From: Symbiodinium sp. CCMP2592
Taxonomy: Eukaryota; Sar; Dinophyceae; Suessiales; Symbiodiniaceae
Assembly: GCA_905221615.1 (NCBI GenBank)
Contig: CAJNDT010002779.1
Location: forward strand, 602,001-666,000
Direction: 5' to 3'
Length of the DNA stretch: 64,000 nucleotides
Made by a program: the position numbers and the translations under genes. Numbering within the stretch: position 1 is the first letter of the stretch; every line of letters begins with the position of its first letter. This document shows, piece by piece, positions 9,079-18,472 of this stretch. A model generated the notes under the pieces. The model had not been told where the DNA came from. It was given only the letters and a program-made list of their open reading frames with translations, and ran no database searches.

Positions 9079-9180
9079 GGGTAGTTGTCAATATTGTGGC
9101 CCCTTTTTGGGCACCCCAAATATTAGGTGCCGTATTCTTAACAAGGACCCAAAAAGGGACCATAATTTCGACAACCACCC
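9079..9180. mobile_element. Foldback element, family J (copy 1)
   Basis: GGGTAGTTGTCAATATTGTGG to CATAATTTCGACAACCACCC. Flanked by the 4-bp direct repeat GAAT (9075-9078 and 9181-9184), unlike the 2-bp duplications of other families. Confidence 0.85.
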
Positions 9181-9859
9181 GAATCGCATACATAGCGTCC
9201 TTCACAGCTGCAAGTATATACAGGATTCCTCATTTTCGATTCCCGGACCTGTCTTTATCCGCCATTGAACCCGCCTGCGGCCGGCAGATTTTATTGGCTG
9301 AATCTGTTATGGTACAATGTGTTCAAAGTCCGAAGGGTTGTCTTCTATGCATTGCACATATTTCGGTTTAGGGTGCAGGGTGCGTGTTGTTTTCCTCGTG
9401 TTTTCGGCTTCAACTTGTTACTGTGTGTTTACATGCTGCCGGAAAAGGCGACCGAACAGATTTGCGCAGAGTATTAACGATTCTCTGAAACTGCTAACCG
9501 CCCGTGTTCCTATAAATATAACACGTTGAAGAAACCTCCTTGCATAAGATGGCTTAGGAAAGGATCCATCTACACACCCACCTAGTAGGTGCTGGACTCT
9601 GGACCCTTGGGGCCTTGGGGGTTAGCTTGAATCCCAAATCATGAAGCCCTTTCTGGCCCCTAGACCCTGAACCCACATATCCCGGAGCCCCTGGACTGGA
9701 AGCCCTTCAGCCGAAAAACCTTCAAGTTTGCCTAGATCCGACAGTATACCCTATCGAACCCCTCATTTAAAAAGGAAGAGGCTTTCTGTAGAACCTCATA
9801 ACACCTTCATGGAACGCTTCAAGCCTTCAGCCCTAAAAACCCTCTTGTCTAAACCCCTG

Positions 9860-10040
9860 AACTTCCTAAACCCCAAAACCCTAAACCCTTAAACCTCCAA
9901 ACCCCTAATCCCTAAGCCCCCAATGCCAACCCCCTATAACTGTAATGCCTATAATCTCTAAGCAGATGAAAAAAAGCCTTACACCCCTAAACCCTAAACT
10001 CCCCACACCCCTAAACCCTAAAACCCTAAACCCCTAAACT
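9860..10040. repeat. Degenerate telomere-type block, CCCTAAA orientation
   Basis: Repeated CCCTAAA, CCCCTAAA and CCCCTAATC units with spacers. Degenerate CCTGAACCC-type sequence extends back to about 9600. 9540-9860 holds no other feature. Confidence 0.8.
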
Positions 10041-10087
10041 GCTGAGAGCGCCGCTGACCATTTGCTCAGGCAGACGATGGGCCGCAG

Positions 10088-10137
10088 TACTTTTACATAG
10101 GGGACTCAGAGGCCCGGCTCTGCCCGGGGCTTCTTGG
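10088..10137 (+). CDS. Exon candidate YFYIGDSEARLCPGLL
   Basis: Acceptor GGGCCGCAG on the left, GG|GTTTAGGG on the right, 50 nt. CCCTAAA DNA precedes it (to 10040) and TTTAGGG DNA follows. The residues between look like a small globular-protein fragment. Unidentified. Confidence 0.3.
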
Positions 10138-10405
10138 GTTTAGGGATGTTTTGGGGGCTTCCTTTAAGGGATCCTTTAAGGGATGTAGAGGGGCTGTAGG
10201 GTGGACTGGGATCTATAAGGGCTGCAGGGTGTTTTGGGGTTTGGGGGGCTTTGGATTTTAGCATTGAGGGTTTGGGTTTGGGGGTGTCGGGTTTAGTGGG
10301 TTAGGGCTTTGGGTTTAGTAGGGTTTTTGGGGTTTAGGGTTATGGGGTTTAGCGGTTGTTCAGCGTTTAGGGGTTTAGGGTTTAGGGGTGTAGGGTTTCG
10401 GGTAT
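10138..10405. repeat. Degenerate telomere-type block, TTTAGGG orientation
   Basis: GTTTAGGGATG, then GGGG/TTTGGG-rich DNA ending in regular TTTAGGG units at 10365-10400. Confidence 0.7.
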
Positions 10406-10781
10406 CCTATTGTTTTGGGGTAGGTATAATCCTACATCAGGACCTACTATTCGGTAGGGTTGTCGGGTGACGGGTCTGAATGTTGCATTACAGGTTTATG
10501 GCGTCTGAGTTTTGTGGCGAGGTTTTATTCATCGCTTCGGTGCCGCTTCAGGATTTCTTGGACAAGGTTCTGGGGCTTTAGGATTTAGTCAAGTTGAGGC
10601 TAACGGTTTAGGGCTCTGGTGTTTAGGGAAAGCCAATGGTTTTTCAAAAAACTTAATTGAAACTAAAGTCGGGCACACAATCGAAAGCATGGTGACCTAT
10701 ATGCTTTATTTGTTCTGATAACCTAAGGCTGTTGTCCTTGTCTTGGTAGCAGCCCGAAGCCGATTCGCTAAACCCTAAAGA

Positions 10782-10890
10782 CCCAGAGACTCCAATATCC
10801 CTTAATTAAGGAATATACCTTAAATCATAACAGGGTCCCTAATATGATTTAAGGAATATTCTTTAATTAAGGGATATTGGAGTCTCTGGG
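10782..10890. mobile_element. Foldback element, family B (copy 2, intact)
   Basis: CCCAGAGACTCCAATATCCC to its complement ending CTCTGGG, 109 bp, almost fully palindromic. Flanked by GA on both sides. Confidence 0.9.
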
Positions 10891-10949
10891 GACAAAACTC
10901 TAGAACCCTAATCCCTCCAGAAAAGCTCCGAACAATGTAGCGATGCAGT

Positions 10950-11062
10950 CCTTATACAAGGGCCTGAGTAATTACCCATACCATTCCGGGTGGTTCCTTA
11001 TCATAATTATAGTGTAATATACCCCAGAACCCTATTCTAATTATTAAGGCCCCTATAGTAGG
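10950..11062. mobile_element. Foldback element, family P (copy 1)
   Basis: ACAAGGGCCTGAGTAATTACC on the left, CTAATTATTAAGGCCCCTAT on the right, with the GGTTCCTTATCATAATTATAG core shared with 55902. Confidence 0.75.
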
Positions 11063-11515
11063 CCTAAACCCTAAACCCCAAACCCTAAATCCTAAACCCT
11101 AAACCCTAAGCCCTAAACCTTGAATCCTAAACCCTAAACCCTAAATCCTAAACCCTAAACCCCAAACCCTAAATCCTAAACCCTAAAACCTAAACCCTAA
11201 ATCGTGACCAGGTTGAGACCCAGGCAGTGTCTCCATCTAGTACGGCTGGCCGCTTCGCTGCATTCTGCGGGATTGGGCTGAGGTCCGCTTAAGCCCCAAA
11301 CCCCTAAACCCCCTAAGCCCGAAACCCTAAACGCCTAAACCCCAAACCCCTAAACCCTAAACCCCTTTAGCCCGAAACCCTAAACGCCTAAACCCCAAAC
11401 CCCTAAACCCTAAACCCCTTTAGCCCGAAACCCTAAACGCCTAAACCCCAAACCCCTAAACCCTAAACCCCTAAACCCTAAAACCCCTAAACCCCTAAGC
11501 CCCTAAACCCCTAAA
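11063..11515. repeat. Telomere-type blocks with a 53-bp higher-order repeat
   Basis: CCCTAAA blocks at 11066-11200 and 11285-11515. In the second, a 53-bp unit starting AGCCCGAAACCCTAAACGCC recurs at 11316, 11369 and 11422. Between the blocks lies a short unique stretch (11215-11275). Confidence 0.85.
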
Positions 11516-11616
11516 CCTGAAGACGGTAAGGTTTCTCAGTTATTAGGGTTTAGGGGCTTCGCACTTAGATTCAGATACTCTGTGTACTTTCCGGGTGTGG
11601 TGTTTTTGAGCTCCAG

Positions 11617-11647
11617 GAGCCTCAGAAGAAGAGTTACCCGCAAAAGG
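11617..11647 (+). CDS. Micro-exon candidate EPQKKSYPQK
   Basis: GAGCTCCAG| on the left, CAAAAGG|GTGCCG on the right, 31 nt. Too short to judge alone. Included because it shows the same edges as its neighbours. Confidence 0.2.
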
Positions 11648-11837
11648 GTGCCGGGGTTTTAGGGGGTTGTACTATCGTTGCCATGGGGTAGTTGACAAGG
11701 GCCGTGGTGCATACTGTCCGAGTACATGGGTAAAGGAGTTCAGCAGCTTTTGGGGTTTCGCGCGACGGTTGTGTCCAGTGTGGTGTAGCATTTGGGTTTA
11801 GGTTGTGGGAGGATTCAACTTGTCTTTATGTCGATCC

Positions 11838-12120
11838 GAACTTGACCCCGCAGATTTGCCAACTTCTTTCCGAGATATTGGCCGACGGCTGCCACAACGA
11901 AAAGACTTTTGCAAAGGCTGACGTTATATGAGCGCTGCTTCCACCAGTGTGGCAGCCCGACACTTAATTGCATGCTTGGAGATCCTCCAAGATGCCCCGG
12001 ACCTGTAGCCCCCAAGGCTGCAGCAGCTCCAGAAAAGCGCGCAGCGTTTCCAGGCGATGCCTGGGAATGTTCCAGGATCGACGCCGGGCAGGTCGAGATG
12101 CAAGCGAGGGAGTGATCAAG
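11838..12120 (+). CDS. Coding-like island, several frames, strong donor at end
   Basis: Starts near acceptor ACCCCGCAG| (11857). One + frame reads ICQLLSEILADGCHNEKTF and stops at 11930. A second contains HLIACLEILQDAPDL. A third contains LQQLQKSAQRFQAMPGN and reaches GATCAAG|GTCAGT near 12120. The good segments lie in different frames, so this could be a decayed gene with frameshifts, or chance. The minus strand is also open (11815-12138). No family recognised. Confidence 0.28.
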
Positions 12121-12185
12121 GTCAGTAGCCACAGTCATCCCTGAGGCCTAGCATGTCCCAGTGTCCCAAACATGAAGCCTAAGCA

Positions 12186-12271
12186 AAGGCTCCAAAGTAG
12201 TTCCTTTTGGGGTTCATGTTTAGAATCCTACAAGGTAATCCCAAAAAGGAACTACTTTGGGGCCTTTGGGT
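12186..12271. mobile_element. Foldback element, family D (copy 1)
   Basis: GGCTCCAAAGTAGTTCC and GGAACTACTTTGGGGCC arms around ATGTTTAGAATCCTACAAGG. The right side reads GGGTAAGCC. Confidence 0.8.
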
Positions 12272-12299
12272 AAGCCCCTTGAGGAACCGAAAACCTCAA

Positions 12300-12389
12300 A
12301 AGGCCCACCCTCGAGTTGTGCACCGAGGCCAGATCACGCCGGCACAGAGTAAGCCTCCGGCCGGGCTGCCACAGGCTTGGATCTCAGAG
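12300..12389 (+). other. Coding-like stretch before the minisatellite
   Basis: A + frame reads HPRVVHRGQITPAQSKPP and ends QAWISES just before TTAGGG DNA. The fragment GGATCTCAGAG also occurs at 13499 in the next exon candidate. Confidence 0.2.
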
Positions 12390-12393
12390 AGTT

Positions 12394-12862
12394 AGGGCCT
12401 TTAGGGTCTAGGGGTTTAGGGTTTAGGGCCTTTGGGGTCTAGGGGTTTAGGGTTTAGGGCCTTTGGGGTCTAGGGGTTTAGGGTTTAGGGCCTTTGGGGT
12501 CTAGGGGTTTAGGGTTTAGGGCCTTTGGGGTCTAGGGGTTTAGGGTTTAGGGCCTTTAGGGTCTAGGGGTTTAGGGTTTAGGGCCTTTAGGGTCTAGAGG
12601 TTTAGGGTTTAGGGCCTTTAGGGTCTAGAGGTTTAGGGTTTAGGGCCTTTAGGGTCTAGGGGTTTAGGGTTTAGGGCCTTTAGGGTCTAGAGGTTTAGGG
12701 TTTAGGGCCTTTAGGGTCTAGAGGTTTAGGGTTTAGGGCCTTTAGGGTCTAGGGGTTTAGGGTTTAGGGCCTTTAGGGTCTAGAGGTTTAGGGTTTAGGG
12801 CCTTTAGGGTCTAGAGGTTTAGGGTTTAGGGCCTTTAGGGTCTAGGGGTTTAGGGTTTAGGG
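12394..12862. repeat. 31-bp minisatellite built from TTTAGGG
   Basis: About 15 copies of GGGCCTTTAGGGTCTAGG plus GGTTTAGGGTTTA. From 12541 on, the variant base (CTAGGGG versus CTAGAGG) follows a strict G-A-A order, giving a 93-bp higher-order unit repeated three times. Earlier units instead carry TTTGGGG. This indicates expansion by unequal exchange or replication slippage of three units at a time. Confidence 0.92.
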
Positions 12863-12937
12863 CCTTCCTTTGTGGGGTTACCTTATAGGGTTCTAAAAAT
12901 GAGAACCCCAAAAAGGAACTACCTTGGGGCCTTAGAT
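12858..12937. mobile_element. Family D element fused to the minisatellite
   Basis: The right arm is complete (CCCCAAAAAGGAACTACCTTGGGGCC). The left arm is reduced to GGCCTTCCTTTGTGGGG and merges with the last minisatellite unit. Confidence 0.6.
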
Positions 12938-13264
12938 TATAGCCATTGCTGAGGCATCGTGTTGGGAGGGTTGGGGCTTCAGACCCCAATGGCCCCGTTA
13001 CCTGCATAGCAGGTAAATGCGATGCCGTTGAAAAAGTGTGTTCATAGAATCATTATGTGCTTGTAGCAACTATAGTTAACTACGGTGGCTTTCGAGAAGT
13101 CCAAAAGGCAGCCTGCTACTCAGGGAACCCTAAACCCTAAACTCTAAAACCTACACCGCCCATGCATTTTTCTGCAACTCCCATGTCCTCAGCGACAGCC
13201 TCGACCCCAAATCCCAAATACAAGCCCTAAAGCCTGTGCATTCTCAAAGCACACAACAACAAAA

Positions 13265-13425
13265 AAAACAACCCCTAAACCCTAAACCCTTAAACCCTTG
13301 AACCCTTAAACCCCTAAACCCCTAAACCCTAATGCGAACCCCTAAGCCTTTAAGCCGTGAACCCTAAACCCTTAAACCCTAAGCCCTGACCCCTTAAAGC
13401 CCTAAACCCTAAACCCTTCATCCCC
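13265..13425. repeat. Degenerate telomere-type block, CCCTAAA orientation
   Basis: CCCTAAA and CCCTTAAA units, upstream of the next exon candidate. Confidence 0.8.
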
Positions 13426-13430
13426 GAAAA

Positions 13431-13517
13431 ATGCAGAAACTTCGGCAGTTGAACCTCAGCGGCTGCCGGGAGAACATCGAGCGCTCCGTGGCGAGCTGGA
13501 TCTCAGAGGGGATCGAG
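13431..13517 (+). CDS. Exon candidate KLRQLNLSGCRENIE
   Basis: ATGCAG| may be an acceptor or a start codon. The frame reads KLRQLNLSGCRENIERSV and then SWISEGIEG to a possible donor GAGG|GTTCC. The LxxLNLSGC string resembles a leucine-rich-repeat core, but one copy is not evidence of that family. Bracketed by CCCTAAA upstream and TTTAGG DNA from 13560. Confidence 0.3.
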
Positions 13518-13559
13518 GGTTCCTTTAATGGGTTCTACGAGGGATCTCACTGTGGTGCT

Positions 13560-14040
13560 TTCGGGTTTAGGTTTTAGGGCTGTAAGGGTTCCTTGAAGGG
13601 TTCTATAAAGAATCTGCTAGGGTTCAGGGTTTTCCGGGCTTTAGGGTGTGGTGCAGGGTTTCCGGTGTTTGGGGTCTGAGGTTTCAGGTTTAGGGTCTTG
13701 TAAGGCTCAAAGCAAGGTGGTAGATTACCTTAACACAAAAATGGGGTGTTCTAGTTGTCTTTGCTTGTGTTTTCATTACCTGGTGTTCCTTTCATTCAAA
13801 CTCTTGCTGTTGAGGGCCTTTCGACAGTATTATGACTAATTTGGATTGTTCGTGGGGATGCCTTCGTCTAGGGTGTTTTCAAACTTGTGATTTATACGCT
13901 AAGAAACGGTTTATACGGTTGCATGCTGTTTTGTAGCGGTCCCTGTTTATACACTATCATTGAACCCTAAACCCTAGACCCCTATCCCCTAACCCGTAGG
14001 TTCGTTCTGTGTTGAGGCGTTACGGGTTTATCATACAAGA
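13560..14040. other. Mixed TTTAGGG-like and unique DNA, no gene seen
   Basis: TTTAGGG-like fragments at 13560-13710 and a short CCCTAAA patch at 13960. A 63-codon + frame (13648) has no supporting edges. Confidence 0.4.
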
Positions 14041-14164
14041 ACCTACTCTCCGAGATTGTGTGGCTTGAGATTGTTTTGGGGATCTCTTGTGTTCTGTGCT
14101 TTCATATGGGGGTTGAGGGGTCCGTACATTCGGACGTTGAACAGGGGTTTTAGGTTTTGCAGGG

Positions 14165-14366
14165 TCCAGTTTGAGGTGTAGCTGCGTTTAGGAGTGGTTG
14201 TGGCCGTTTTGGGGCTTCGGTTTTCCGCCGCAGCACCGAGCAACTGGGTCACAGGGCCTGATTGTTTTTTGCCGTTGTCTTTGGCCACTTTGTCCAGCAG
14301 ATGTGTGGGGAAATCATAGGGCCCTGGGCTTGCAGAGTTCGGGATGTAGTATAGGGGCTTCAACAA
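14165..14366 (-). other. Minus-strand coding-like stretch
   Basis: Read on the minus strand from about 14343: YDFPTHLLDKVAKDNGKKQS, then VTQLLGAAAENRS. Good-looking but without convincing splice edges, and opposite to most candidates here. Confidence 0.18.
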
Positions 14367-14574
14367 TTGGAATAGGGTTATACGGAACCTTAAGAAATAT
14401 GGGTATGAACTTCTTCAGGCGTTTACATTAGGGTCGAGAGTTGCCTCCCATATCACAGGGTGGTACGGGCTTCCCTCGGGACTTCAACCGTTCAGCGGTC
14501 ACGCCGTGCATAGTCCTGTCGGGTTGCATCGGAGTTGAACTTGCAGTATGCTTCTGTAGTTGAAGTGTTGCCTG

Positions 14575-14706
14575 CTTGGAGATTCATGGGACCTATAGTA
14601 AGTACAACTATAAGTGCCTTAACTGGGGATATAACCAATTATAAGTTGTTATAAGTATAGTTACCTTATTTATAACCCTAGTTACTAAGTGCCATGAACC
14701 TCTAAG
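14575..14706. mobile_element. Foldback element, family C (copy 2)
   Basis: CTTGGAGATTCATGGGACC to GTGCCATGAACCTCTAAG, flanked by TG on both sides rather than TA. Confidence 0.87.
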
Positions 14707-14889
14707 TGAGGTGCCGAAGATGCCTGGGAGGAGCGTCGCCGAGCCACTCGGCCCGAGGAATAGTGACAGAAATGCCATCGCGAAGCTCAGCGGCCCCGGA
14801 TCGTGCTAGGAAACCTCTAGACGGCACGACTACACGAGCGACTCGAATTGCAGGCCATAAACATGGGATTGCGCGTCTAGATGTACAAA

Positions 14890-14990
14890 CTATGTTTGTA
14901 TGTATGACGGTGTATGTATGTATGTACGTACGTATGTATGTCTGTCGGTGTGAATGCATGCACGCATGCATGTTGCATACGTTCAGTATG
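14890..14990. repeat. TATG/GTAC tetranucleotide tract
   Basis: Imperfect TGTATGTATG and ACGTACGTATG runs, with GCATGCATGC further on. Confidence 0.75.
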
Positions 14991-15384
14991 CGAATGTATA
15001 TGCATTGTCGCGCATGCCTGGAGAAGTCATCCGAACCCTAACCGCCCTAAACCCTGAACCTGCTACATCGTAAACCTTCAAACCTAAACCACAAGCCCTG
15101 AATCTCTGAACCCTGTGTTTCAGAGAATGCTCTCACATGTGCGTGCGTATTTGTGTTTGTACTTATACCCATGTTTTTACATTTTTATGCGCACACATAC
15201 ATTCGTAGTAATCGCTTCCCCCCAACATTAAGTCCCCCTATAAAATAAAATTAACTCGCCGCCAGGATTTCGCGATTCTGGGCCCACAATTTGAAGTTAA
15301 TTGAAAACATTCGGGGGGGAGCTGCGATTGTATGAGTTTTAATAGAGCCAAAGACTACAGCAGTACTACTTAGACCGAAGAGAC

Positions 15385-15490
15385 CAGAGCTTTAGGTTTA
15401 AGGGTTTAGGGCTCAGGGCTTTATAGAGTTTAGAGCTTTAGGGCTGTGGGGCTTTAGGGTTTAGGGCTTTAGGGCTTTTGGGTTTAGGGC
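15385..15490. repeat. Degenerate telomere-type block, TTTAGGG orientation
   Basis: TTTAGGG mixed with CTTTAGGG and TTTAGAG. Confidence 0.75.
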
Positions 15491-15509
15491 GGGACTGTCT
15501 GCTCTACAG

Positions 15510-15554
15510 CCGGAGCGGCTGCGCGATGGGCGGTCATTGTGTCTGGCTCAGTAG
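15510..15554 (+). CDS. Terminal-exon candidate PERLRDGRSLCLAQ
   Basis: Acceptor CTGCTCTACAG, 14 codons, then TAG. Alternatively the same TAG belongs to a donor CTCA|GTAGCT. It is preceded, unusually, by TTTAGGG-orientation DNA. Confidence 0.22.
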   Translation, partial: PERLRDGRSLCLAQ

Positions 15555-15804
15555 CTCATTGTTACTCTCAATCCGACTCATACGTGGATCCCCCGAAACC
15601 CACCCTAATATTAACATCGAATCATCGAATCCAGGAAATCAAATTTAAAAATGAGGGGGGGGGCGGGGGCCGTTTAATATTAGGGGGAAGGGATTACTTG
15701 TTAAGCTCTTGCTGTGTTTGATTTATCTGTGGCAGTTGCAGACTGTGATGTGTCTCTCTCGCTCCCCCTTGTTTGCGTTCACAAATCTATGGACATGCAC
15801 ACGC

Positions 15805-16022
15805 ATAGACAGAGACACAGGCACATATGCACATACGCACACACACACACATGCGTACATACATACATACATACATACATACATACATACACACATACAT
15901 ACATACATACATACATCCTTGCATGCATACGTGCATACATGCAGACATGCATACACGCGGACAGGCAGACATGCAGACATACATACATACGTACATATGT
16001 ACCTGTACACATATACACATAC
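15805..16022. repeat. ACAT tetranucleotide microsatellite
   Basis: CA-rich start, then (ACAT)n from 15855 to about 15920 and imperfect copies to 16020. Five overlapping frames on both strands here are artefacts of the repeat. Confidence 0.92.
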
Positions 16023-16033
16023 GTGTGTTACAG

Positions 16034-16213
16034 TATTATGCAGAGAAGCTTATCTACCATCGCATCTGCATGAACCTGTGCAGTGGACATGTTGCGACTG
16101 GCGGCTTAGAGTTTAGAACTTCGTTCTTAGGCCAAGAAGCGCGTGGTTCCATTGCCACGACTGTGATGCTCAACGAATGCCTAGTTCGGCACCATCAGCA
16201 CAACAACATCTAA
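16034..16213 (+). CDS. Coding-like island HRICMNLCSGHVATGG
   Basis: After the microsatellite one + frame stays open to TAA at 16211-16213 and has complex composition (FRTSFLGQEARGSIATTVML). A possible acceptor is TATTATGCAG at 16042. Unidentified. Confidence 0.3.
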   Translation, partial: YYAEKLIYHRICMNLCSGHVATGGLEFRTSFLGQEARGSIATTVMLNECLVRHHQHNNI

Positions 16214-16253
16214 CGCAACAGTACAACAGGTTGAACTGAAAGGGTTTCCGCAG

Positions 16254-16409
16254 TGGAAGCACAATTACTGAAAACGACATTAGCACGCTGCACGACATAG
16301 ACTCTAGCAGGCCAAACTACTCTGCAGCACAATCTCTACAAGACCAGCATCATCTTGCATTAAGACTTTGGAGCTTGCCCGCGGCAGACACACACTGTCC
16401 AGAATTTGG
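16254..16409 (+). CDS. Exon candidate STITENDISTLHDIDSS
   Basis: Acceptor GTTTCCGCAG, 156 nt open, then TTTG|GGTTTAAG and TTTAGGG-like DNA. The polar composition (NDISTLHDIDSSRPNYS, later QHHLALRLWSLPAADTH) is unlike repeat-derived frames. Phase 1 at the acceptor, unlike most neighbours. Confidence 0.35.
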
Positions 16410-16479
16410 GTTTAAGATTTAGGGCTTTGGGGTTTCCGGCCTGGCCTTAAGCCTGCAGCCATAGTTCTCTGAATTATGG

Positions 16480-16556
16480 ATCTAAACCCCTCAACCCCTA
16501 AAGCCCTAAAGCCCTAGCCCTAAACCCTAAACCCCTAAACCCTAAACCCTAAGCAA
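16480..16556. repeat. Telomere-type block, CCCTAAA orientation
   Basis: CCCTAAA and CCCCTAAA units. An AT-rich unique stretch (16620-16790) follows and holds no recognised feature. Confidence 0.8.
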
Positions 16557-16792
16557 AGCATCCTGAAACCTGAGGCACTAAAACTGAAAACCCCTGCTCC
16601 TGAAGCCGTAGTTCAAAGCCGAAAGCTCCAAATCTTATACTATGCATTATACCATACTACCAAATCTTGTAGTATACTATGATTTTAGCATAATAATGTA
16701 ATTAAAGTAAGCTAGTTTGTATTGTGTTGCATCATTTTGTTTATCATGTTATATTGGAGTGTATTATGATCTATCATAGCAGATCGCAGCCG

Positions 16793-16863
16793 ATTTCGTG
16801 AAACCCCGTTATCCCCCGAGCTAGGATGGAAGCCCTACACGGTTATGTTTCAGCGAGTTTGTG
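16793..16863 (+). CDS. Exon candidate RETPLSPELGWKPYTV
   Basis: Acceptor CTATCATAGCAG, open for 71 nt to TTTGTG|GTTTGGG. The frame continues MFQRVC before the donor. TTTCAGGGTTTGGGTGTAGG follows, in the bracketed arrangement. Confidence 0.3.
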
Positions 16864-17099
16864 GTTTGGGTTTCAGGGTTTGGGTGTAGGGGTTCGCTTT
16901 TTGACATGCTCGGGCATACTGCGTGCGTCCAAATCGCATGCTAAAAGCTAACATCGGCTGCGAAGAGCTTAAACCCTCACAACAATCTTTTTAAACCCTA
17001 TGCCCTACCGGGTTTATGGGATATTCCCTTAAGCCCTCCGCAAAAACCTATCAAACCCTGGTTCGGGGTTTAGGGCTTGGGTCCCGTCAGGTGCTGCAG

Positions 17100-17174
17100 G
17101 AGCAAGCACAGAGCCGCGAAGCGAGGCGGACCGCCTTTGCCGACTTGCTCACCCTAGCCCAGCTACGTACCCAT
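17100..17174 (+). CDS. Exon candidate, 25 codons, charged helix
   Basis: GTGCTGCAG| to CCCAT|GTAGGG, exactly 75 nt, phase 0-0. EQAQSREARRTAFADLL continues TLAQLRTH, a probable amphipathic helix rich in Ala, Arg and Leu. TTTAGGG DNA follows directly. One of the better-edged candidates. Confidence 0.38.
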
Positions 17175-17221
17175 GTAGGGTTTAGGGGTTTGAACTTAGG
17201 GGTTTAGGGGATTACTTTTTT

Positions 17222-17475
17222 GTAAGTTACTGAGTTAAGGGTACTAGAAACGGTGTATATAATTACGCTTCAAGGGACAGTAACCCGGTATATACCCACA
17301 CCTCCCAATATCCGTCAAGTAAGGACTAGACCTTAAATCATCTTCGTGACCCTACCATAACCTAGGGTATATATTTCTTCATGAACGGAATATTGGAAGG
17401 TCTGGGTAGAAGGTGGGTTACTGTCCCTAGAAGCCTCTGTAGACCTTATATAGTACCCAGAACCCAGTAACTTAC
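17222..17475. mobile_element. Long foldback element (254 bp), single copy here
   Basis: Outer arms GTAAGTTACTGAGTTAAGG / AACCCAGTAACTTAC, middle arms AAGGGACAGTAACCC / GGGTTACTGTCCCT, inner arms CCTCCCAATATCCGT / ACGGAATATTGGAAGG. The three nested hairpins suggest one long cruciform or two elements inserted in each other. The left end starts GTAAGT. Confidence 0.8.
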
Positions 17476-17637
17476 TGCATAGGTACCTGGGCTCCAGAGG
17501 TCTAGCATAGACCGTTTTAAGTGCCTTGTCAAGACCTTACGAAATCCGTGAATAAAATCGTAGTTATCGCACAAAACTCGTAGCTATGAATACCGAAACC
17601 CTGAAATCTCCAAGTCTCAATGCCTCCAACAGCAGGC

Positions 17638-17690
17638 GGGCGGAATTGCCTGCGGCGGAGGATTCAGCCATCCGCAAGGCCATCACCGAG
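17638..17690 (+). CDS. Exon candidate RAELPAAEDSAIRKAITE
   Basis: Follows CCTCCAACAGCAGG and ends GAG|GTATTT. The 18-residue acidic/alanine-rich segment resembles a helix. The same exon read one base over gives a glycine-rich peptide that looks less plausible. Confidence 0.33.
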
Positions 17691-17841
17691 GTATTTTATA
17701 GGCGTTGGGATCCTTAGTATGAATCGAAATTTATCAATCAAGGCTAGAGTCTAGAGTCCTAGTACCGAATTACGTGAGCCGTCATACTGGCGAAGCAACC
17801 TATAAAGTAGGTTTTTCCATGTCGCATATGTAGAAATCTAG

Positions 17842-17980
17842 CACGTTTTGGTTGCGGTTTGGTGAAACCAAGCTCACCCTCACATCTGAGCAGGGAACTA
17901 CATTGCAGGGTCTGTGGGCTCTACATAGCAACAAGCTTAAGACATTCCATTTGTCATGTCCTTCAGGAGACTGGTATTAA
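17842..17980 (+). CDS. Terminal-exon candidate ending FHLSCPSGDWY
   Basis: Open from AAATCTAG| to TAA. It contains RFGETKLTLTSEQGTTLQ and ends SCPSGDWY-stop. If real it would close a gene whose earlier exons are those above. A second frame is also open across part of it. Confidence 0.27.
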
Positions 17981-18138
17981 AGTGTAGTGGGGCTTTGCAT
18001 CGTTTCTTTCTCTATCTGTGTCATGCAGCTTTCACATGTTCTTTATGTTATTGTTAGCTCGTTCTTTTCTGTCTGTCTTTTGCGATTGGCTCCTTCTCTG
18101 TTTATCCCTTTTTCTCACATCCCTGCTCTCCGGCCAAG

Positions 18139-18207
18139 CTGCTGGGCAACACCCGATTCCCTTCACACATGCTTCGCCGAACTTCTGACAACGCGAGACA
18201 TGCTTCG
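18139..18207 (+). CDS. Exon candidate LLGNTRFPSHMLRR
   Basis: A long pyrimidine-rich tract (18060-18130) ends CTCTCCGGCCAAG|, then 69 nt, exactly 23 codons in phase 0-0, then TCG|GTTACGGGTTTAGG. The acceptor context is among the best here. Confidence 0.33.
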
Positions 18208-18280
18208 GTTACGGGTTTAGGTTTTAGTGTTCAGTGCTAGACTTGCGCCACTTTCTGCCTTCCGTCTTGCGTTGTTGCAG

Positions 18281-18336
18281 CGGCTCTTCGAGAAACTCAG
18301 CTTGATTGTTGCCCAGCAGCCATCCCGCCCCCCCCC
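18281..18336 (+). CDS. Exon candidate RLFEKLSLIVAQQPS
   Basis: Strong acceptor TTCCGTCTTGCGTTGTTGCAG. The first codons resemble the micro-exon at 4682 (LFEKVCQLG). A C14 tract follows at 18328 and hides the right edge. Confidence 0.3.
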
Positions 18337-18472
18337 CCCCCGAAGCTCTAAGCTTGCCTCAGAATCACCATAAGCCGGAACCTAAAACCTACATGCGGCA
18401 TTATCACTAGTCACTACCTTACAAAACAGAGTTTATGCTTGGGTTTCTGTGCGTGCATGTAGTGCTTGTCAG

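Noticed and set aside
12394-12862. CRISPR-like array
   Set aside because: Direct 31-bp units without unique spacers, built from TTTAGGG in a eukaryotic setting. A minisatellite.
13431-13517. Leucine-rich-repeat protein
   Set aside because: A single LxxLNLSGC-like string without further repeats is not enough.
15709-16116. Multiple His/Thr/Tyr and Cys/Met/Val frames on both strands
   Set aside because: All come from the ACAT tetranucleotide array. Only the part after about 16034 has mixed composition.
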